In this document: positions 12,101 to 22,500 of the stretch, in pieces
Layout of the letters: each line of letters begins with the position of its first letter
Position numbering within the stretch: position 1 is the stretch's first letter
NCBI GenBank assembly: GCA_001600095.1
Contig: BCIX01000002.1
Coordinates: forward strand, 248,001-312,000
Origin: Bullera alba
Taxonomy: Eukaryota > Basidiomycota > Tremellomycetes > Tremellales > Bulleraceae
Direction of reading: 5' to 3'
Length of the DNA stretch: 64,000 bases
Made by a program: the position numbers and the translations under genes
The notes under the pieces: model-generated
What the model saw: only the letters and a program-made list of their open reading frames with translations
Databases searched by the model: none
Told to the model about the DNA's origin: nothing

Positions 12101-12661
12101 TCACTTGCTGCGTCCCATGGTTGCAATGATAGAGTCATCCGGGCTGAGCAGAATTTCCAAGTCTTCTGCCTTTAGCGCCGCTTGATCTTCCTCCTCCTGC
12201 AGCTCGTCTTCGGACAAGCACCTTGAGAGTAGGGACGCGGAGGCGTTGAGCTCGTCGCTGTGTGTGTCGATATACTCTTGGATGGTGGCTCTGATGTTCT
12301 CTTTGCAGTAATAAGGTGCTCCACAGCTCTTTGAGGCGGTTCTTGCTCCGAAGTAGGTTCGCAGAGCGGCAGTGTATTCCTCAGCGTCGTCCTTGGTGAC
12401 TTCCTTTGCCTTGACTTGGCTGGTGATGTCTTTGAAGAGAGTTTCACACGCGGCGTAGAACTCCCTCGTCTCCGCGTCCATCTAAGCCGGGAGGACAGCG
12501 ATGAGTAAGCGGCCGGCCACTGCGTAAGGAATAGGGCTCACCGATATGTTGAAAGACACTGGCGCTGGTCGCCATTCCACTTCATACTCGTTAGGGGCCT
12601 TGCTACTTTTCGTCACGTATCTCCGCCATAGCTTCTTCATTGATTTTGTACTGGAACTCAT
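12101..12661 (-). CDS. Hypothetical protein, 166 aa
   Basis: Not recognised. Two exons fit: 12661-12542 (starting MSSSTKSMKKLWRRYV) and 12481-12101, separated by a 60-nt intron with GTGAGC donor and CTTAG acceptor and no phase shift. The second exon alone begins with ATG, so a shorter product is possible. The protein is charged and mostly helix-like, with an acidic C-terminal third (SEDELQEEEDQAALKAEDLE) and four cysteines. It has no signal peptide or membrane segment. Coding character is good because the reading frame is open across both exons; function is unknown. Confidence 0.65.
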
Positions 12662-13622
12662 TTCGAAGATTCTTGAGTTCGGAATCGCTGTAGAGGGGTT
12701 GGAGACGAAGACTGCTGAGTGCTCGCTTTGCTTTATAGCATTCCATGGGGTGAGAGGCGGAATGTCGCTGGGTCAGAGAAGTAGGATAGGTCGGTCATCC
12801 ATTCTACGTCCATCCTTTCGAGGCAAAGCGTCTCACACCGTCGTGCGATGTGCAAGGGAGGGAGTTTTCTTCTCCGAACAGCTCGCCTCGCGAACCATTC
12901 TCAGCCCGCTCCATATCCACCGTGAAACACCTGAGTTCCGCCTTCAAGAGCTTCTAGCGCAGCTGGTCATCCTTTCAACGTCTGCGCCGAAGTGTTTGGC
13001 GTTATCGGCGCTCTCGCCTCTCTGGCGGAAGGGCAGATGTCGCCAACCGCTGCAGCGCACCTGTGTATGCAGCATATGTAGCATGAGCGGTTCGATCAAG
13101 GGAGCTGGCTTCCCTGCGGGCGACTGAGGACTGGACGAGTGCGAAGCGGGTATTCAAAGCGACACAGTGCGCATGATCCGCCGCGGAGTTTCGAACATGC
13201 TCGGAGCTCGGTCGATAGGAGAGGGGCTGAGGGCTGAGGCTGATAGTCAAAGCAAAGACAAGGGTAGGGACGCGGCAAACGAGAATGATGGGAAAGCATC
13301 GAGAGCAGACTGAGAATGTATCACAGTAAGTAGTAACCAGAGCAGAGTTGATAAGCGTGTTGGGCGCGGGACGCAGGTGCATGCGCTGGTGACTACGTCA
13401 TTCATTACGCATCGTGGGAGCCTAAACGTGGACCGGCTAGCTGATCCACTGCTGGCCCGCAGTAGTGCTCGATGAGTCATGCTGAGTCATTCTGTGACCG
13501 ACAGCACTCAACAGGGATACAAGTGATTTCTACACATCGATCTCTGTTCCTTCTCACCTCATCCTTCGGTCTCGAACTCTCCTCGCACCATTCCGGGAAT
13601 CACTCCCAAGCTCCTTAGCAAT
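12662..13622. other. Intergenic region between divergent genes
   Basis: About 960 bp separate the minus-strand 12661 gene from the plus-strand 13623 gene. Open frames here on both strands (e.g. 12546-13127 plus, 13002-13382 minus) have no recognisable motif and overlap the neighbouring exon. The right end carries two bZIP-like sites, listed separately. Confidence 0.45.
13473..13489. promoter_or_regulatory. Two tandem TGAGTCA bZIP (AP-1/Gcn4-type) sites
   Basis: TGAGTCA occurs at 13473 and again at 13483, one helical turn apart, about 135 bp upstream of the ATG at 13623. The motif also arises at intron donors (GTGAGTCA), but these copies are in promoter DNA. Fungal Gcn4-type and AP-1 factors bind this palindrome. 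Function is inferred from position. Confidence 0.55.
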
Positions 13623-14640
13623 ATGAAATTCGTCGTCTTTGGCGGGGGAGGCAAAGTCGCCCAGCACTTTGCCCGACTAGCCTCAGCAGAGGGACACGAG
13701 GTCTTGTCGGTCGTAAGGAATGATACACAGTGTGTCCATCACCACTCGTCCTGATCAATAAGTAAAATACGCTGAAACGTTTGAGCAGCTCGGAATCCTT
13801 GGAGAAAGTCGGGGCCAAGCCGGTCGTGCTGTCCTTCGAAGATGCTTCAGTGGGCGAGTTAACTAGCTTCCTCACGGAGAACAAGCCAGACGTGGTCATC
13901 TTCTCTGCTGGTGCGGCGGGCGATAAGAACAGAACTATGAAGGTCGACTACGAGGGTGAGTGCTATACCAGACGAAGATCGGTCCGGGGAGACGCCTTAT
14001 TCATGATACTCTTCATAGGCTCAGTCAAGGTCTTTGATGCTATGGAGAACGCCAACGTCAAGAGGCTGCTTCATGTCGGGGCTATCGACATCAGAAGCGA
14101 CCAGAAAGCCTATCCGGATTATTACAGCGAAGACTCCAGTGCGTACTTGTCCCAAAGCGACAAGCTTAAGAAGCAGGCTCCGCAGTTCCGCTAACTCTCA
14201 TTGTAGAGAAGCTTTCGGATCAAACTTTCAAGGCTATCCCATTGTGTACGTCTACGACTGAGCTGAACGTCATGACACATTGCTGACCAGCGTGCTGCAG
14301 ACTACGAGGCAAAGCTCAAGTCCGAGCTTGAGCTGCGAAAACGCCGTGCACTCAAGTTCACCGTGATTAGACCCGGAGGGCTCACCCTCGAGCCGGCGGG
14401 AGGTGTCGAGTTGGGCAGGACCCAAGTCAAGAAGACCAGGCGAGTCCCAATGCCATTATCCAGCTTGGAGTGCCATACTGATATCTGTACAGCCGAGAGC
14501 TCGTTGCGAAGACTCTTCTTGCCGTTGCCAAAGAACCTGGAACGGAGGGACTGACTATCGATGTCATGGACGGAGAAGGGGAGTTGGAGAGCGAGCTGAA
14601 GAAGGTGGTCGATGAGAAGATCGATTCATGGACCGGTTGA
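13623..14640 (+). CDS. NAD(P)-binding, atypical SDR / NAD-dependent epimerase-like protein, 239 aa
   Basis: Small Rossmann-fold proteins of this group (like yeast YMR090W) are cytosolic and of unclear substrate. Six exons (13623-13729, 13789-13955, 14019-14138, 14207-14245, 14301-14439, 14493-14640) give 239 residues. The N-terminus FVVFGGGGKVAQHFARLA holds the glycine-rich dinucleotide loop. Further family signatures are PDVVIFSAGAAG, RLLHVGAIDIRS, YYEAKLKSE (the YxxxK-like position) and FTVIRPGGLT. The last intron begins GC (GCGAGT) rather than GT; that splice restores the family-typical SRELVAKTLLA. Promoter TGAGTCA sites suggest stress or amino-acid control. Confidence 0.85.
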
Positions 14641-14783
14641 GCAAGAAGGTGTCCTGCACTATGTCGTCGGTTGTCAGAAGAAGAGGTATACATGCAGGGT
14701 ATATCGATGTGCAATTGCCGAGACTATGAGGGCCGAAATGCTGTGTTGATAAGATTGAAGCTCGATTGATAACGCGGCCTAGG

Positions 14784-15452
14784 CTATTGGTTGACGCCAG
14801 CGACGAGACTCTGCATCCTGCTCTCGAAGAGGGACGAGTTGATGGGCATTTCCGGCGTGTGGAACGGGTTCTTCATCACTGCGTCCGAGTCTGTCTCTCG
14901 CGTCAGCTGTGTATGTTCCGCTTCTGGTATTCTGTTGACAACAATAGCCAGGAGATACCCACAGACTTCGTATATCCTTCTTAGTAGGTCATCCAAGCCT
15001 GGATGGGCGAGCGAATGGAGCAAGACGAATTTTGTGCCTGTACCATCATCCGTCAGTCGTCCGCTCCCGAACTCACATCACCCTTTTACGAGCCTATGGC
15101 ATTACGAGGGCACTCAATGATCCGAAGGAAGGAAGGTATGACCCACCTGTCGGCGTGAGAAACACCCTTCCACCCCAGTTCTCTGCTTCAAACGCCTCCA
15201 TCCCGCCCGCCGAGCCGGTTTGTTGAGAAGGCGTCAATTTCGATGTAATGGCATGGATACCATGCAATGTGCCTGCTAGAATGAGCACCGTATTCAGCGG
15301 CAAGGGCGGCAGAACGTCTGTAGTGGTGCGATCAGCACTACCTCAGCGCCAGCGAGCGTCGACATCTCGCCCGCGTTCCACTCACCAGAGTATTGCCTGC
15401 TGAAGACCAGACCGCCGGCTTTGTTGATGACCCACAAAGCGTGGATGGTCAT
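14784..15452 (-). CDS. TRS23: TRAPP complex subunit 4 (sybindin/Trs23), 139 aa
   Basis: Trs23 is a core longin-fold subunit of TRAPP, the Ypt1/Rab1 exchange factor that tethers ER-to-Golgi vesicles. Four exons (15452-15386, 15317-15147, 15037-14963, 14890-14784) encode 139 residues. The N-terminal strand HALWVINKAGGLVFSRQY, the helix LAGTLHGIHAITSKL and the C-terminal DDLLRRIYEVYSDAVMKNPF and MPINSSLF are characteristic. Human and yeast homologues are about 220 residues because a PDZ-like insert follows the first strand; here the two halves join directly (QYSDVLPPLPLNTV), giving a minimal form. Two introns have GTGGGT donors. It lies upstream of, and on the same strand as, ARG1's 3' end. Confidence 0.93.
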
Positions 15453-15896
15453 GATCGCTGATATCCAAGCAGGTAAAGCGCTGAGTTAAGGCTGCTCTTG
15501 CACAGTGGCGTCTAAAGGTGATGTCTGACTGATCGATGTCGAAAATGGATGAACATGAACAACATTGGAACACCGAACGCGAGTCACGAGCTCAACGAGT
15601 TTGAAGTCGACCACCTCCACCTCCAAGCTCGAAGCTCGAATGAGACGCAATTCTCGCCATTCTCGATGGTCTGCGATCCATCTCAACTTTACTTCACGAG
15701 TCCACGACTCTCTGCATCCCCTTGCTTCTCGCAAAGTGATGCATTTTGTATGCTCGACAAATATGTACAACGAAACCATTCTTGATATTAAAAGTCGTCA
15801 TGCCGAGTATCTGGATCCCCATGGTATCCACCCGCTCTATTCCCAATGTAACCGAATCACTCTATACTCCCATTCCTTGTCTCGTCACACCAACAC

Positions 15897-17387
15897 CTAC
15901 TCGTCCCGGTGGTAGACATCCTTGGGCAGAACACCATCCTGTCCCCGGGCGATGTTCGCTCGTCCCCAGGCCTTGATCCTGATGCTGGAGATGTCGATGA
16001 AACCGCTCGTGGCAGTTGGCTCGAAGCCGCCCATCTCGTCCATCGACGAGAACTTGGCGTCGTACAAGCCCTCGTCGGAGTCTCGGCCCTCGACAATCAC
16101 GTTGCCCTTGTAGAGCTTGAGTCGGACGAGACCGTTGACGGTCTTTTGCGAGGCGGGGATGGCAGCAGAGATGAACTCTCGCTCGGGGGAGAAGTAGAAA
16201 CCGTTGTAGAGGATTTGAGAGAAGTTGGTCGTGATGAACTGGTCTCGCATGGCTCGGACGTTTCGGTCGAGCGTCATACCCTCGAGGTCCATGTGGGCGG
16301 CTCGGAGGATGGTGGCGGCAGGGGATTCGTAACACCCTCGAGACTTGACACCAATGAATCGGTTCTCGACAATGTCGATTCGTCCGACACCGTGCCTTCG
16401 GGCGAGGGCGTTGAGCGTGAGGAAGATCTCGACAGCGTCGGTCACAATCTTGCCATCGGCTGGGAAGAAGACCTTGACGGGGAGACCCTTGGACCACTCG
16501 ATGTGAACGGTCTCAGGCTGCTCTGGGGCCTTTTGTGGGGACACGGTGAGCTTCCACATGTCATCGGGAGGCGTCTGGTTGGGGTCCTCGAGAATACCAG
16601 CCTCGTACGAGATGTGGAACAGGTTCTCGTCGGTCGACCATGGCTTGGCGGCGGTCTGGGTGACTGGGATACCGTTGGAAGCAGCGTACTCCAGAAGGGC
16701 GGATCGACCGGCGAATCGGTCGTAGAACTCGGGCAATCGCCAAGGAGCGATGACCTTGATGGAAGGCGCAAGACCGTAGAAGGCGAGCTCGAATCGGACC
16801 TGGTCGTTTCCTTTACCGGTACATCCATGCGAGACGAAGCTGGAAATCAGATGAGCGACATTCTTGGTATGACTTAGATGACTCACTCGCAGCCCTCTCG
16901 CTTGGCGACCTCAATCATGCCTCGGGCAATGACGGGTCGGGCAAGGGAGGTACCGAGAAGGTAGACGTTCTCGTAGATGGCATTGCACTGCACGGCAGCT
17001 AAATGAAAAAGTCAGGCAAAGCTCTGTCACCCACATCTAGGGACTCACGGTAGATGAGCTCCTCAACGAACTCTCGCTTGAGATCCTCAAGGAAGAAGCC
17101 AGAAGCACCGCACTTCATGGCCTTGGTTCGAGCGGCCTCGAAGTCCTGTCACGCTGTCAGATTTGGTCGTGGCGAGATGATAGGCTCCATTGTCTCACCT
17201 CCTCCTGTCCGACATCGGCCATGAAAGCCACGACCTCGTAGCCCTGCTCAATGAGCCAGAGAAGGATACATGAGGTGTCTACCGTCCGGTCAGCAAGGAA
17301 AGCTGATTGTACATCTCGCAGCGACTAACCGAGACCACCAGAGTAGGCAAGGATGACCTTGCCCTTTGTCTGACCAGATGCAGCCAT
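15897..17387 (-). CDS. ARG1: Argininosuccinate synthase, 429 aa
   Basis: The enzyme joins citrulline and aspartate with ATP to make argininosuccinate, the penultimate step to arginine, in the cytosol. Five exons (17387-17330, 17278-17199, 17145-17049, 16998-16887, 16839-15897) give 429 residues, close to the usual 400-420. The P-loop-like AYSGGLDTSC near residue 15 is intact, followed by [30 protein letters not shown] and [17 protein letters not shown], which are hallmark motifs. The start is the only ATG that yields the conserved N-terminal strand. The intron-free last exon holds the synthetase domain. A long antisense open frame across it is a shadow. With CPA1, this puts two arginine genes in one 18-kb stretch. 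Confidence 0.97.
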
Positions 17388-18501
17388 GGTTGTATACAAA
17401 ACTAGAATGCATGCATACATCAGCTCGTGCTCACGGGCCGGGCAGAACATTCGCAACAGGAGGTACAAGGTAAAAGATCAGACATCCAAGGAAGTAAAAC
17501 TTCAAGTTAGCATCGGCGAGGATACCTCTTCCAGTCGGCCGACTGCACACGATCCCTCGACCGCCTAATCGATCCGGAGACCTTTCAGCAGGAAGGAAAG
17601 GCGCCCTAAGGGGAACCAGCCAGACTCGACGAAAGGTTCAGATTCGGAGTCTGGGCAGCTCGACCCAGAGGAAGCTGAAAGGAACAGGTGACCCAAGCAC
17701 AAACTCCCCGGCGAGGGAGGACGCGTTCAGTGGAAACTGCGTATGGTTTTGAAGACGATTTCATCATAGTAGAGGGTTTTTGAGGCCGAAGGAAGATGGA
17801 CGGTTCGTGTGGTGGAAGATTGGAGATGTCGGACTCACAGTTGAATGAAGCTTGAGCGGGAAGAAGAAGGTATCTAGAGCAACTGAGGACGAGTCAGCTC
17901 GGAAGAACAACACTCAACAGCCGTATAGGTGAAGTAGGCTCAGACATAAGCGCTGGCAAGCGCATGAGCCCTTCTCCTTGCGGAGAAGAGGGTCCAGGAC
18001 ATCCCCCGCGAAGGGGCGTCCCTTGCTCGTTCGACATGGTCGATAAGACGGGGAGAGCGGTAGAAGGTCATCACAGAGTGGGCGGTAAGGATGGAGAGGT
18101 TGCTAGATGGCATTGGGACTGTCAGACTCACCTAGACTATACAGAGAAGAGCGATGGTGTAGAGAAGAGATAACAGAATCAAAGACCTGCAGTTGATAGA
18201 GGTTGAGATGTTGGAAAAATAAGTCTGACTCGCTTGAAACGCGATAGGCAGCGGATTACGGCGTTATACGGCATTAACTGAATGTGGCACCTTGTTCCNC
18301 CCCCCGCCTCCACCGGCGACCTCCTTCCCCGAACTGTCCACCTCATCGTCGATGCCGATGCCGTGCTGGACTGATGTTCTGCTCGGATACTAGTGTCGAC
18401 ATCGACATCAAGCCTACAATAACACTGCACTACAGAGACCCAACTTTAGGATCAAATCAGCTCCATCGGCGATATCAGTGATCCAGATTATATAGGTCGA
18501 C
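17388..18501. other. Divergent intergenic region between ARG1 and MIX23
   Basis: About 1.1 kb that should hold both promoters and 5' leaders. One ambiguous base (n) sits at 18299 next to a C-run, which suggests a homopolymer sequencing problem. No gene is supported here. Confidence 0.5.
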
Positions 18502-19366
18502 ATGCTGCCACTACCATTCGGCACCAGGTCCGCATATACAGATTCGTTCCCCTCGCCACCTCCGAGTCAAGTGACGATTAGCCAGGAGACATGCTTCAAT
18601 CTGTCCATGTTCAGGAGTGAGCCTTACTGCAGCTAAGCAGTTCTTGACGTCTCATCAACTCAGCTAACGCCTCATCGTAGATGTAGTCAGGCAGTATCGA
18701 AAGATGGACGATCAGATCATCACTCGATTGAATCGCGCCCAAGCGCAGATGAGGGATCAATTCCGGATAGCCAGCTCGAGCACTTACAGTGGCGGAAGCA
18801 GTAGTAATGGAAGTGCACAAGATGCAGAGGCCATGTGTCTCCAACTCTGGCACGAGATGATGAGTGAGCAAACACCCCGCCGCTCATGACAGGATGCAAT
18901 TGCTGAAATGGGGTATAGCTGGTTGGGCACATCGACAGACAATGTTGTCATTCTGCATACAGACGGTCAACTCGTCCATAGAAGCGAAGAATCCCGCTGG
19001 GCTCAGTGGTGCCGATGAGAAGCTGATAGGCACTTCGACATCGGCTGCCGGTGGCAGTAGACACAGAGGCTGGAAAGAGGACGAGGTTTTGGTAGGTCAC
19101 TCTCATAATGAATAATGATCCAAGCTGACAGTCCCAGGCAAATTCGCTACAGGACGAAGAGAGCGTTGAAGCAATCATACGCAAGCGGACGCTGGAAGGT
19201 GAGTACCATCGAAGCAGTTTGACGCTGGGTCTGCTGACATGAGCTGGCCGCAGCTTTCAAATCACGGTGTCCCTTCTTCTCGCCGCCAGCGTCAGATACG
19301 AAATCGAGGACATGGTGGGAGTTAGCAGAGAGGGGGAGGATAGGCAGAGGTCCAGATCTGGCTTAA
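18502..19366 (+). CDS. MIX23: MIX23 / CCDC58-like mitochondrial protein, 214 aa
   Basis: Mix23 is a mitochondrial intermembrane-space protein that supports protein import and is known in animals as CCDC58. Five exons (18502-18616, 18681-18863, 18919-19091, 19138-19198, 19254-19366) give 214 residues. Family features are CFNLSMFR followed by RQYRKMDDQIITRLN (compare the RxxDDxIxxxLN region of CCDC58), CLQLWHEMM, and the C-terminal RKRTLEAFKSRCPFF. Cysteines near the two ends of the core are kept. It is longer than the 144-residue human protein because of Ser/Gly-rich linkers around residues 75 and 130. It is convergent with ULP2, with 176 bp between the stops. Confidence 0.82.
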
Positions 19367-19542
19367 CCCGGCTCGATCTTTAAGCGCACGATACATCCCC
19401 GTGCTCTACGAGCGCAGTGCTCGTATTTAAGGTACACCCTGCATTATCACACATGATTGTCATTACACACCACTCCGTCAAAACCCTGTAGCTTTCTATC
19501 CATACGGCTGACAATGCCAATCGAGCGCGCATCTCAAACAGC

Positions 19543-22500
19543 TCACTTTTCCCTATCCGAGTCACTACTCGACTCGTCCACATCTATCGCTTCTGCTGCC
19601 GATGCACCCAACGTGCTACGCTTTGCTCTGGTCGTCGGGGTTGAGTTTGCTCCTGATGCCATCGACAATCTCGGTTTCTTCGACGGCCGTCCCTCAGCTT
19701 CGGTTGCGGAGGACGACTGACCGGTAGCTGCACCCGTGCGGCGATTGTTGGATTCCCGCGTTGCCGGTGCCGAAGCCGATTGCTTCCCCGTCCGGCCATT
19801 CGATTTCGCGCTCGGCAATGGGGTCGAGGTGGCATTCGGCGTGAAGCCAGATTGATCCGACCGCTCTGATGACCGCGACAAAGGTTCCGTATAGGTAGGT
19901 GGAGGGCGTAGATGAAAGACTCGGCGCAACGTAGGCTGTGAACGGGATACCGGTTTGGACCCGGTAGATGGTGGAGGTGTCAATTTACCCGAGCGGCCCA
20001 AGTCTATTTCATCCAGAGCCTTTAAGCCTTCAGCCTGATCGTTTCGGATTTGCATTTCTGCTGAACTTGAAGAACTGGGCAACGGGTCGCCTGTGACGGG
20101 CTCATCGGCGAATGGCAAAGCACCGATTGTGGGCAAGTCAAGCAGTGCCACAGTCCTGGTGTTATTCCGACGTTTTCCTTTTCCAGGCTGATGAGTCGAA
20201 GGACCAGGCTGATCGAGTCGCCGTTGCTCGCCATCACCATCCATCATGGGCAAGTCGTCCTCCTCGAACATCCTCTCGATGTGTCTGTACTTGGTGGCAG
20301 TTTCTTGGCGGGGCCCAGTACGGTCGACTGAAGCATTGTAGGCGTCTGCGACCTGCGAGGTGATTTGGTTGCCTATCTGCGTTACTTGTAAGGGAGATGC
20401 GTAGTAGTAGTTCGCGGCTGCGGGTGCTGCTTTGTGCATGTTGTCGAAAGGACTTGCGGGCTCGGTGTCATTTGGCAAAGGACCAATAACCTCACGTGGT
20501 CCGTAAACCGGAAGCTCTCCGTCTGCTGGGGATCGTGTTCCGAACTTCTTGGTCGAGGTCGTGTCGGTCGTATCGTCATCAAGTCTCGTCGGGCTGTCCC
20601 TCGAGTCGTCATTGGAGTCAATTTCCAGTGGGGTGGACTCGTTTGAGATCCATGGTGTTGATTCAGCAGGTTTGGCCTTTTCCGGTTCGGGTGAACTTTC
20701 GAGTTCGTCGATTTCGATCTCGTCACTCTCCTCTCTCCCATCCTTCTCAGGAGGCTTGGTCGAGGTAGAAGCCTTGTCCTTGCCCGACTCGAGGTCCTCA
20801 TCGACCGAGCGCTCTGGCGAGTTGTACTTTGCCATATCCAGCACGTCCTCGACTTTAGGTGGACTTGCGCTCTTTTCAGCTATAGCCGTCCGCCTTGTCG
20901 ATCTGCTTGACCGCGACGATTGGGATCTCTTGAGCGTGGGTTTTGGTTTGTCGGCTTTCATTGTGGCAGGGTCGTCATCGTCGGCTTTGGGAGAAGTCGC
21001 TCGGTGGACGTTATCGGCGTGACCCAAGTCCTCTTTTGCTTCAGACCCATTGTCTGCCATCCGGACATCATCTTCTGTCTCTGCTGGTGGGCCGGACGGC
21101 TCGGCTTGAAAACCCTGCTCGGGCTCAACTTTCTCTGCCTGCTCTGACTTCTTCGAAGCGGCTCGCTTGGCGGCCACTTTCTCCTTGTCACCGTGCGAAG
21201 ACACGAATGCGACTGACTCCTGAGACGAGACTGTCGAGGCGGCATCATCGGCATCCGCAGGATCAGGATTTGCAGCGAGCTCCTTGGCGATGACATCGTA
21301 CTGAGCTGCGAGGTCGTCGATGATTCCGACCCACTTGGCTCGCAGCGACCCGGTGGCATCACCACCCCAGACTTTCAACATCTGCTGCTCCCACTGTCGT
21401 CGGTCTTGCTGTCCGATCTTTGGCAGTTTCCGCTGGGCAAATTGAATAATCTCCTTGTGATGCCGCAGAAAGTGGTCGACGTAGTGGATCACGAACAGAC
21501 CGCAGTCGACGAAGTTGCCCTGCTGTGGGACCTATACGAGAATCAACATCGAGCTTGGTCCCAGATATCGATATGTGTGGTCGTCATAGTCACTCACTCT
21601 GGCCTCGGTGTACTCTGCGTTCGGCAAAATCGCATCGGCCGGCATTTTACCCTTGTCCTTTGCCTCGTACTGCAGCCAGCGGCTGAGGTGATTCGCCACG
21701 GCACTATGCCTTCCACCCAGAGAGTCAAAAGTGAGAATCCGACATCTAAGCCAATTAGCCCAAGCGCAACCTGAAGACCGTAGTAACTTACTTGTTTGTA
21801 TCCCACAGATTCTCTGAGAGATCCGGAGGAGCCGGAGCGGGACTGGAAGTTTTGGCTTCGAGAACTTGGGGAATGGGCTCATTCTCTTTTGATTCGCTCT
21901 CCGAGGGCTTGTTCTGCGCCTGATAGGCCCTCATCACGTCTGTGAGGATAGATCCTCCTGGAGGCGACGACGGTACTTCCTCAGGCGGTTTCGGAATCTC
22001 CTCGATGCTACACTCTGCCAATCGGTCTTTGGTCTGCTCGAGTTTCTCGTTGAGAGAGTTGTTGCCGTCTTCTGGTAGTTCCACGCAATCCAGTTGATCG
22101 ACGCTGTCATCCCCAACGGCGCTGTTGATGATCGCTGTGACTGCCGTTGATTGCCGTTTGGATTTGGGATTCTTCCGCGACGAGGTGACTAGTTCGGGCT
22201 CATCGTCATCTACGTCAAGTTCCGCTGCTTTCCCACTCCTGGTGGTGGGTAGGTTCGGTTGACCCTTGCCATTGGCATCAGAGAGGGGTGGGACCGGCCC
22301 AGGGCTAGGTGAACGAGACTGCAGTATTCCACGCGGATTCAGGATAATTGCTAAAAACCAGTGAAAGCTGAAGATGGTCAGCTTTCGGGAGCGTTCGACC
22401 CACTTCCTTCTAAGCTCACTTCTCGTTGATCGGTACCACGATGAAATCGCGCTCGAAAATATTTGCACCTTTGGTCCATTTCCGCACGCTTTGAAACGCG

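Noticed and set aside
12546..13127. 193-codon plus-strand frame
   Set aside because: It is antisense to the first exon of the 12661-12101 gene, and its composition is not protein-like.
15909..16877. 322-codon plus-strand frame across ARG1
   Set aside because: It is a shadow of the ARG1 last exon on the other strand, caused by biased codon use.
20549..21022. Ser/Val-rich plus-strand frame inside ULP2
   Set aside because: It is antisense to the Ser/Asp/Glu-rich exon of ULP2 and repeats its low complexity.
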